Shown here one piece after another: positions 57,713 through 64,000 of a stretch of 64,000 nucleotides of DNA. The notes below the pieces were generated by a model. That model saw nothing but the letters and a program-made list of their open reading frames with translations. It made no database searches and was not told where the DNA came from. The stretch spans positions 850,748-914,747 of the forward strand of contig NZ_FNWL01000002.1 of the NCBI RefSeq assembly GCF_900108095.1. The letters are read 5' to 3'. Each line of letters opens with the position of its first letter. Within the stretch, counting starts at the first letter, position 1. The position numbers were made by a program, and so were the translations under genes. The DNA is from Natronorubrum sediminis (GTDB lineage: Archaea; Halobacteriota; Halobacteria; Halobacteriales; Natrialbaceae).

Positions 57713-58552
57713 ATGCTCACCTTCATCGGCCTCGGCCTCTACGACGAGCGATCGATCACCGTCGAGGGCCAAGAGGCACTGCGCAACGCCGACCGGGCCT
57801 ACGCGGAGTTCTACACCAGTAAATTGATCGGGACAACCGTCGCCGACCTCGAGTCCAACCACGGCGTCGATATCGAGGTTCGCGACCGGGCCGGAGTCGA
57901 GCAACACCCGGAAGACATCCTCGAGCAGGCCGAAACCGAGGACGTTGCCTTCCTCACTGCTGGCGATACGATGATCTCGACGACCCACGTCGACCTCCGG
58001 CTGCGCGCTCACGAACGGGGCATCGAGACGCGGGTTATCCACGGCATCACGGCCCAGACGGCGACGAGTTCGCTCACCGGGTTGCAAAACTACCGCTTCG
58101 GCAAGGCGACGACGCTCCCCTTTCCCTACGCCCACGGAGCCGACGGCCTCCCGGCGAGCGTGACCGACACCATCGACGACAACCGCGAGGATGGCCTCCA
58201 CACCGTGGTCTATCTCGACATCAAGGTGGGATACGACCCAACCAGGAGTCAGCACGCGACGCGTGCTGACGACAAGGTTGGAGACGAGCGAGCGGACGAA
58301 GACGAGTACATGACCGCGGATATCGGCGCGGAACTCCTCGCCGAGGAGTACCCGGACCTCGTCGGCGTCGTCGTGGCACGCGCCGGAAGCCCGGACCCGC
58401 TCGTCGAAGCGGGGACGATGAGCGACCTCGCGACGCGGGAGTTCGGCGACCCGCTGCACTTACTCGTCGTTCCGGGTGAGTGTCACCTGCTCGAGGCCGA
58501 CGCGGTCGTCGAACTCGCCGGTGCCGACCGATCGACGCTCGACGTCGTCTGA
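57713..58552 (+). CDS. dphB: Diphthine synthase DphB
   Basis: A 279-residue SAM-dependent methyltransferase of the tetrapyrrole-methylase fold. FIGLGLYDERSITVEG opens the protein, AGDTMISTTHVDLR and TAQTATSSLTGLQNYRFG are family signatures. It methylates the 3-amino-3-carboxypropyl histidine of elongation factor 2, an early step of diphthamide synthesis. Odd point: an Asp/Glu-rich insertion of about 25 residues (around 180-203, SQHATRADDKVGDERADE) follows DIKVGYDP. ATG 57713 matches the family start. Confidence 0.94.
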   Translation: MLTFIGLGLYDERSITVEGQEALRNADRAYAEFYTSKLIGTTVADLESNHGVDIEVRDRAGVEQHPEDILEQAETEDVAFLTAGDTMISTTHVDLRLRAHERGIETRVIHGITAQTATSSLTGLQNYRFGKATTLPFPYAHGADGLPASVTDTIDDNREDGLHTVVYLDIKVGYDPTRSQHATRADDKVGDERADEDEYMTADIGAELLAEEYPDLVGVVVARAGSPDPLVEAGTMSDLATREFGDPLHLLVVPGECHLLEADAVVELAGADRSTLDVV

Positions 58553-58750
58553 GGAGATTTGCTGAGTCGCTGGTGAGTGTCGCGAGCGAGAAATTTTCGT
58601 TCAGTTCACGGCCGTCGAACGGAGTGAAACGGTTAGTTATCGAACCAATAAGTCCCGCGAACGCGGGCGTGCGCGGCGGTTTTGGATGGGGAGCGATTTA
58701 TCCACTCTATTAACAAGTAGCCGTGACCGCAGCGAAGAGGTACGGATAGC

Positions 58751-60649
58751 ATGAACAAGGAACACGACTCACGCGGCCCGTCGCGACGATGGCTCTTGAG
58801 CACAGTCGGCGTGGCGTCGGCCGCGCTTGCAGGGTGCACGGACATATTGTCCGACGAGGGGTCCGGTGACGACGCAGACGACGAGGGGTCTGACGACTCA
58901 GAGAGCGACTCGAGCGGCGATGGCTCCGCACAGTGGCCCGCGATCGAGGCGGGCGAACAGCTCTCCGATTTCGAGAATCTCGACGAGTGGTTCCCACAGA
59001 ACAGCGAACTCTCGGCGGCCGAGGATGAGGCGCGAATCGGTTCACAGGCGGCCGTCGTCGAGAGCGACGGTCGCGAGGCCAGAATCGACATGCGCCTCGA
59101 CGGGATCGATCTCGAGGAGTGGGACGTCTCGCTGGCCGTGAAGCCGGAAGCGGCAGACCAGATCGTCGTCGAATTCCTCGCGCCGGATCGAGACGCGCGT
59201 CTCAACACCGTCAGAACGGTTCCGGACGGCTACGAGGGCTGGTTCCGCCTCGACTGTGGCTACGAGCACAAACCCGAGGGCGAACCCGATCTCTCGAATG
59301 TCAGTCGGATCAACGTCATCGCAGTCGGTTCGGAAGACGGCGAGACGCGGATGCTCGTCGACGACCTCCGACGGACGGAGGCGGCCGACAACGGGAAAGC
59401 CATCCTCGCATTCTACGGCGGCCACGACTCACACTACGATATCGCCGCGGAGATGCTCGAAGAGCGCGACTGGACGGCCGCCGTGCCGATGAGTCCCGAC
59501 CAGATCGATGCGGACGGCCGAATGGGCCTCGAGGAGTTACAGGACCTCCAGGACCGGGGTTGGGACATCTGCTCGCATCCCCAAATTTCGACCCCGCTGC
59601 CCGAAATGCCCGAGGATCGCCAGCGGGACGTTCTCGAGACGAATCGCGACTTGCTCGAGGACAACGGCTTCGAAGACGGCGCGAGACACCTGTTCGTGCC
59701 TGACGACCGAATGGACGAGACGACCGTCGAGGTTGCCAGAGACGTACACGACTCGGCCTTTCTCTTTGGCTCCTGTCCGAGCGGCGTCCCGCCGACGGGC
59801 ATGCACACGATTCCGCTCATCTGGGGACCAGCGCTTCACAACGGCGTTCGCCGACACATCAACCTCGCCGATCAGTACAACCAGCTGACCGTCATGGAGG
59901 TTCCGCGAATCGTGGACGAGGAAGACGTCGACGTCGACGAGAATCGGATGTCCCTCGACGACTTCGAGCACCTGCTCAATCACATCGAACACCGCGGACT
60001 CGACGTCATCACGCCCTCGGATCTCGTCGACGGAACGTACGAGAGCGACGAGGCGGACGAAGACCACGACGACGGCCGGCCAGAGGGAACCATTCTCGAG
60101 GAGGGCCAGGCCTACGAGTTCGACGACACCGGCTCGGCGACCGAATCGGGTGTCGACCTCGAGGAGGGTATCGCGTCCGCGAGCTTCACGCACGACGGTG
60201 ACGACGAGTTCGTCGTGGAACTCGTGGCGAGTGGCGCGGGAAGCGACGTGACGCTGGTGACCACCGACGGAAACACAGCCGGCGAGTCCATCGCGGCGAT
60301 CGAGGAGGGCTCCTACGACCTCGAGGTCGAGGCCGACGGCGAGTGGACCATCGACCTCTCCCAACCGGAAGTTCACGCGGACGACCTCGACGAACTCGGC
60401 GTCGAAGCGAGCGGAACCGGCTCGTCGTTCGTCGGTCCGATCTGGGCCGAAGACGACGTCCGACTCGAGGTGGCACACGACGGCGACGGCGAGTTCCTCG
60501 TCGACGGCTACAACGCGGACGGCGGTAGCGAATCGATCGTGAGCGACACGGGATCCTTCGACAGTTCGCGATCGTTCAGTGCGGGCGGAACCGTCTGGAT
60601 CAACGTCGAAGCCGACGGCGACTGGTCGCTCGAGGCGACCGACGCCTGA
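58751..60649 (+). CDS. Secreted lipoprotein with polysaccharide-deacetylase-like domain and tandem beta domains
   Basis: A 632-residue lipoprotein: Tat-type SRRWLLS, lipobox LAGC (Cys29), acidic linker, a beta-rich segment (about 70-205), a NodB-like deacetylase domain (about 210-425) and two similar beta domains of roughly 85 residues at the end (EEGQAYEFDDTGSATE, WAEDDVRLEVAHDG). The NodB opening motif TFDDG is replaced by FYGGHDSHYD, and the usual HxxxH is reduced to SHPQIS, so activity is uncertain. It may bind or trim surface polysaccharide. No operon partners. Confidence 0.82.
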   Translation: MNKEHDSRGPSRRWLLSTVGVASAALAGCTDILSDEGSGDDADDEGSDDSESDSSGDGSAQWPAIEAGEQLSDFENLDEWFPQNSELSAAEDEARIGSQAAVVESDGREARIDMRLDGIDLEEWDVSLAVKPEAADQIVVEFLAPDRDARLNTVRTVPDGYEGWFRLDCGYEHKPEGEPDLSNVSRINVIAVGSEDGETRMLVDDLRRTEAADNGKAILAFYGGHDSHYDIAAEMLEERDWTAAVPMSPDQIDADGRMGLEELQDLQDRGWDICSHPQISTPLPEMPEDRQRDVLETNRDLLEDNGFEDGARHLFVPDDRMDETTVEVARDVHDSAFLFGSCPSGVPPTGMHTIPLIWGPALHNGVRRHINLADQYNQLTVMEVPRIVDEEDVDVDENRMSLDDFEHLLNHIEHRGLDVITPSDLVDGTYESDEADEDHDDGRPEGTILEEGQAYEFDDTGSATESGVDLEEGIASASFTHDGDDEFVVELVASGAGSDVTLVTTDGNTAGESIAAIEEGSYDLEVEADGEWTIDLSQPEVHADDLDELGVEASGTGSSFVGPIWAEDDVRLEVAHDGDGEFLVDGYNADGGSESIVSDTGSFDSSRSFSAGGTVWINVEADGDWSLEATDA

Positions 60650-60664
60650 CTTTGCCCGCTCGGC

Positions 60665-61783
60665 TCACCCCGAAAGCACCGACTCGAGGCGATTCAGGAA
60701 GTCGCCGGGAACCTCGATCTGTGGCGCGTGGCCCGTTTTCCCGAAAACGACCTCCTCGAACTCGCCGCCGGCGTCCGCGTACGCCTCGAGGACGGCGCGC
60801 GTCTGCTCGACCATCGGTTGGGGTGGGAACACGTCCTCGCCGGGCCAGTCGGGCAACTGGCCCATCTGTCCGAGCGTTCCCACGTCGAACAGCGACTCGT
60901 TCGAGACGATCTGGTCCGAATCGCCGCGCAGCCAGAGCACGGGTGGTTTCTCGTCAGGGTCGATTTCGGTGATCTCCTCGAGCGAGCAGTACTTCGGCGA
61001 GATGGCGTTGTTCACGCCGGTTTCACCTGGGGCGACGCCGGGCCAGTTCTCGCTCGTCGTCGCGTTCCCGGGGTAGTTTTCCTCGCCGGTGACGGTATCG
61101 AGCATGCCCGTCAGGTACGACTCCTCGCGTTCGGAATCGAACGTGTGACTCGGAGCGACGTAGTACGTCCGCAGAATCTTTCTGGGCGAGGCTTCGCCGC
61201 CTTCGCTTCGATCCCGATCTGCGAGCCCCCCGACGAAGGCGTCGTTTCCGAGTCCCCCACCACAGCCAGCGAAGTCATCGAAACAGGGCGTTCCGTCCGT
61301 GCCTTTCGTTCCACCGAACCCGTACGGCGAGAGGGGATTGACGAGCACGAGCGAGTCCACCGCCTCGGGATTGTCGATCGCGTATCGCATCGCGACGCCG
61401 CCGCCGTTGGACCAGCCGACGAGCGTGAACGGGGTCTCGAGGTCGAGTTCCGAAACCAACGCTCGAAGGTCGGCCCCGAAATCGCCTAACCCGTTGGTGG
61501 CGTCGACCGACTTCGTCTCAGAATCGCCGTAGCCTCGCAAATCCGGCGCGATCGCTCGATACCGTTCCGGTAGCGAAACCAGAATGTCTTCGAAAAATCG
61601 AGAGGATGAGACGTTTCCGTGGAGGAAGACGACTGTCGGAGCGCTGTTCGCTCCTCCGTGTTTGCTCGCTGTTCCGCCGGATCCAGTTCCCCCACCCGAC
61701 TCGAGATAGTGCGTCTCGAGACGGTCGGTAGTGACGCTGCGTGAGGCAACCCCCTCGAGGGTATCGTCTCGCGTTCGTGTCAT
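60665..61783 (-). CDS. Alpha/beta hydrolase
   Basis: A 372-residue cytosolic protein. HGNVSSSRFFEDILVSLP carries the oxyanion region, GWSNGGGVAMRYA the nucleophile Ser, RGDSDQIVSNE the acid and KTGHAPQIE the His. A long cap with FDDFAGCGGGLGNDAFVGGL is inserted before the acid. Esterase, epoxide hydrolase or haloperoxidase-type activity is possible. It faces the preceding secreted protein with 15 bases between stops. Confidence 0.87.
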   Translation of the reverse strand: MTRTRDDTLEGVASRSVTTDRLETHYLESGGGTGSGGTASKHGGANSAPTVVFLHGNVSSSRFFEDILVSLPERYRAIAPDLRGYGDSETKSVDATNGLGDFGADLRALVSELDLETPFTLVGWSNGGGVAMRYAIDNPEAVDSLVLVNPLSPYGFGGTKGTDGTPCFDDFAGCGGGLGNDAFVGGLADRDRSEGGEASPRKILRTYYVAPSHTFDSEREESYLTGMLDTVTGEENYPGNATTSENWPGVAPGETGVNNAISPKYCSLEEITEIDPDEKPPVLWLRGDSDQIVSNESLFDVGTLGQMGQLPDWPGEDVFPPQPMVEQTRAVLEAYADAGGEFEEVVFGKTGHAPQIEVPGDFLNRLESVLSG

Positions 61784-61837
61784 ACCCGCGATACCACGTG
61801 CCCCCTGATAACGTTCCGTCCGGCAGAGCGCTGGTCT

Positions 61838-62332
61838 TTACAGCCGGTCGAGTAAGTCGACCAGTTCGGCTTCGGTCGCGTTTCCGTCCCGAATCGCCTC
61901 TCTGGGTGCCCGTGGCCACGGTCTGGTCTCGACGGCCTCGAGCGCGGCCTCGGGTGCGTATCCTCGATCACCGACCAGCCATCCGGCGGCGACGACCCCC
62001 GTCCGGCCGAGGCCAGCGTTGCAGTGAATCGCGACGTTCTCACCTGCAGCCGTTTGCCGGCCGAGGATATCGACGGCGCGCTCGAGGCGCTCGAGATCGG
62101 GGAGATGACGGTCTCGAATCGGAACGTGGGCGGTTTCGAATGCATCGTCGTACGCCGCCGGACACCCCCACCGACCCGCCTCGCGCTCGGAGAGCAAACA
62201 GACGACGCCGGAGACGTCCCGAGTCCGGAGAATCTCGCGCCACTGCTCGAGGTCGCCCCCGAGGTGGCCGGGTCGACAGGCTCCAAAGAGCGGTTCGCCC
62301 TCGACGATCCGACCGAAGTTCGCGCTCGTCAT
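61838..62332 (-). CDS. Dual-specificity-type protein phosphatase
   Basis: A 164-residue protein with the P-loop HCNAGLGRTG (Cys104, Arg110) and an upstream Asp-containing loop (PIRDRHLPD). Such phosphatases remove phosphate from Tyr/Ser/Thr or small phosphorylated molecules in the cytosol. ATG 62332 gives the compact family form; an upstream in-frame ATG at 62350 would add six residues. The gene follows the alpha/beta hydrolase on the same strand at 54 bases. Confidence 0.85.
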   Translation of the reverse strand: MTSANFGRIVEGEPLFGACRPGHLGGDLEQWREILRTRDVSGVVCLLSEREAGRWGCPAAYDDAFETAHVPIRDRHLPDLERLERAVDILGRQTAAGENVAIHCNAGLGRTGVVAAGWLVGDRGYAPEAALEAVETRPWPRAPREAIRDGNATEAELVDLLDRL

Positions 62333-62495
62333 TGGTTGAAGTATCACCATAGAGACGACGCAGTGACTTCACTGTTGATACCTCCGAAACACCCTGCCCC
62401 ACCCTCCCTACCCTGCTTGCTTTGCTATCCGTCGTGAGCGAGCGACGAGTCAGGAAAGAGAACCAATCCAACAGATCGAAACGCGAACCAACCGA

Positions 62496-63479
62496 CTACA
62501 GTCGCTCGATGATCGCGCCCGTCACGTCGTCGGTCGACGCGTCGCCGCCGAGATCTGGCGTCCGCGGCCCCTCCTCGAGCGTCGCTTCGACGGCTTCGTG
62601 AACCGCGTCGGCGTCCTCGTCGTAGCCCAGGAACTCGAGCATCATCGCGGCCGAGATGATCGTCGCGGCCGGGTTCGCGACGCCCTCGCCGGCGATGTCG
62701 GGTGCAGTGCCGTGGACTGGTTCGAACAGGCCGCGCTCGGAGCCGACGTTCGCCGAGGGGAGCAAGCCGAGGCCACCGACGAGGCCGGCGGCGAGGTCCG
62801 AGAGCACGTCGCCCGCGAGGTTCGGACAGGCGATCACGTCGAACTGTGCTGGGTCGAGACAGACGCGCGTCGCGAAGGCGTCCATCAGCACTTCGTCGGT
62901 CTCGACGCTGTTCTCGTCGGCGACGGATTTGATGGTATCCCGGAACACGCCGTCCGTCTCTCGCATGACGTTCGCCTTGTGAACGATGGTGAAGCCGTCG
63001 TGGTCGTCGGACTCCGACACGTACTCGCAAGCGAACTCGCCGAGTTCCGCAGAGGCTGACTCGGTGACGACGCGCGTCAGCGTCGCGACGTCCTCGGTGA
63101 GTCGGTCTTCGTGACCCGCGTAGACGCCCTCAGTGTTCTCACGCAGGAAGACGAGATCCGTTTCGGGGCGGACGGCGTCGATCCCCGGATACGCCTTCGC
63201 CGGGCGAATGTTGACGAACGAGTCCACGGCATCCCGAAGCGGGAGGATGACGTCCGCAGCCGTTTCGCCAGCCGCACCAAATAGTGTCGCATCAGCCGAC
63301 GCCGCGAGGTCGTAGGTCTCCTGTGGCAGCGCTTCGCCGGTCTCTTCTTTCAACGCGTCGCCCGCGTCGGCCTCGACGAACTCGAAGTCGATCTCGAGTG
63401 CCTCGAGTACTTCGACGGCGGCTGGCGTGACTTCCTGCCCGATTCCGTCGCCCGGAATGACGGCGATTTCGTGAGTCAT
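62496..63479 (-). CDS. leuB: 3-isopropylmalate dehydrogenase
   Basis: A 327-residue beta-decarboxylating dehydrogenase. [29 protein letters not shown] and [15 protein letters not shown] are the substrate and NAD-binding marks; close haloarchaeal LeuB sequences look like this. It catalyses the third leucine-biosynthetic step. Odd: in many haloarchaea leuB ends a leuA/ilv/leuCD operon, but here the flanking genes are an EamA transporter and a phosphatase. A related dehydrogenase role (homoisocitrate or tartrate) cannot be excluded. Confidence 0.88.
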   Translation of the reverse strand: MTHEIAVIPGDGIGQEVTPAAVEVLEALEIDFEFVEADAGDALKEETGEALPQETYDLAASADATLFGAAGETAADVILPLRDAVDSFVNIRPAKAYPGIDAVRPETDLVFLRENTEGVYAGHEDRLTEDVATLTRVVTESASAELGEFACEYVSESDDHDGFTIVHKANVMRETDGVFRDTIKSVADENSVETDEVLMDAFATRVCLDPAQFDVIACPNLAGDVLSDLAAGLVGGLGLLPSANVGSERGLFEPVHGTAPDIAGEGVANPAATIISAAMMLEFLGYDEDADAVHEAVEATLEEGPRTPDLGGDASTDDVTGAIIERL

Positions 63480-63620
63480 GTGCAACCATCTCGCGGGGGT
63501 CGAAAAGAGGGTATCGATACCGCGATCCGAACTCGAGTGAAGAACCGCTCGACGTTCGGACGAGAAGAGACAAGCGCGCTATCGTGAGCGCTACCGAGGT
63601 GACTATCGACGACACGACGC

Positions 63621-64000
63621 TCAAGCGTATCCGTGGCCGCTCGCGAGTCCCATCGCCGCTGCGATCGCACGCCGCTTGAGCAGGACGAAGCCGACGGCGA
63701 CCAGCGCGAAGCCGCCGATCGTCAGCGCGCTGATCTCCTCGCCGAGCAAGACAACGCCGGCGACCGTCGCCACGATAGGCACCAGATAGCCGATCAGCGC
63801 CGCCTCGAACGCGCCGTAGGTCTCGAGGATCGAGAAATAGATCACGAATGCGACGGCGGTCGCGAAGACGCCTAGGTAGAGTAGTGCGCCGAGCGACGCC
63901 GCATCGAGCACGTCAGTGCTGGGGAACTCGCCTGCGCCCAAACTCACGACGTGGAGGACGACGGCACCGACGAGCATCGACCAGCCGACCAGCGGGAGCT
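63621..64000 (-). CDS. EamA/DMT superfamily transporter, C-terminal part (5' end outside window)
   Basis: An open frame continues to the window edge; the visible 125 or so residues include LPLVGWSMLVGAV, LGALLYLGVFATAVAFVIYF, GYLVPIVATVAGVVLLGE and FALVAVGFVLL, i.e. the last four or five helices of the 10-TM drug/metabolite transporter family. Export of amino acids or metabolites is typical. Ends GLASGHGYA. Confidence 0.88.
   Translation of the reverse strand, partial: LPLVGWSMLVGAVVLHVVSLGAGEFPSTDVLDAASLGALLYLGVFATAVAFVIYFSILETYGAFEAALIGYLVPIVATVAGVVLLGEEISALTIGGFALVAVGFVLLKRRAIAAAMGLASGHGYA

Noticed and set aside
1-64000. Insertion sequences, prophage or defence system
   Set aside because: No transposase, integrase, recombinase, capsid, restriction or toxin-antitoxin gene could be recognised in the window.

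Overview
The window is a piece of a haloarchaeal (class Halobacteria) chromosome. The proteins are strongly acidic, Tat signals and lipoboxes are common (RR motif followed by LAGC or LSGC), the base composition is GC-rich with many CTCGAG strings, and typical archaeal genes are present (pelota, RqcH, Elp3, Trm5, DphB, TrmB, an Lhr-type helicase). CTCGAG richness and gene content would suit the Natrialbales, but I cannot fix a genus from sequence alone. I see no transposase, integrase, CRISPR array or rRNA. One tRNA gene (Thr, anticodon CGU) is present. Most genes look like ordinary chromosomal housekeeping or nutrient-uptake genes.

Layout. 1-4.8 kb: end of a HAD hydrolase, a TetR regulator, an MFS exporter with a clean palindromic operator in its promoter, a phosphotransferase, a SHOCT membrane protein. 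5.1-10.5 kb: Elp3 tRNA-modifying enzyme, a DUF411 lipoprotein, a bifunctional beta-oxidation enzyme with a hotdog thioesterase, and a winged-helix regulator. 10.8-16.1 kb: Lhr-type helicase, small membrane protein, zinc alcohol dehydrogenase, RNase Z-like hydrolase. 16.4-20.9 kb: a large RND/MMPL protein with an extracellular coiled coil containing an AT-rich segment, translationally coupled to a TrmB regulator. 20.9-24.5 kb: pelota, membrane protein, Tat cupin, two small unknowns. 24.6-31.7 kb: asparagine-synthase-like protein, then a thiamine uptake set (ThiB, MTH1187-type thiamine-binding protein, ThiP, ThiQ) and an SDR enzyme. 32-43.5 kb: RqcH, an unknown, TenA thiaminase II (second thiamine gene), a RecJ-like protein with a degenerate DHH site, two metallo-beta-lactamase-fold proteins (one secreted, paired with DUF3006), OsmC, a gamma carbonic anhydrase and small unknowns. 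43.7-48.3 kb: a 1,529-residue surface protein with about fourteen Gln/Gly/Ala-rich 23-residue repeats. 48.7-50.8 kb: biotin ECF transporter bioY-bioM-bioN, with a BirA-type dyad in front. 50.8-64 kb: MOSC protein, CoA-disulfide-reductase-like flavoprotein, MEDS/GAF histidine kinase, tRNA-Thr, Trm5, Rieske protein, DphB, a secreted deacetylase-like protein, an alpha/beta hydrolase, a dual-specificity phosphatase, LeuB and a partial EamA transporter.

How the genes fit together. Three themes recur. (1) Vitamin scavenging: thiamine transport and salvage in two places, and biotin transport under a probable BirA operator. (2) Translation quality: pelota (stalled-ribosome splitting), RqcH (nascent-chain tagging), Elp3 and Trm5 (tRNA modification), DphB (EF-2 diphthamide). 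These are scattered, not one operon. (3) Cell-surface proteins: the repeat protein, the RND protein, and several lipoproteins. The most unusual item is the repeat-containing surface protein: repeat length varies in steps of about 8 residues (23, 31, 39) and the array is framed by two copies of the same capping motif, suggesting a regular solenoid or fibre-forming domain that I cannot assign to a named family.
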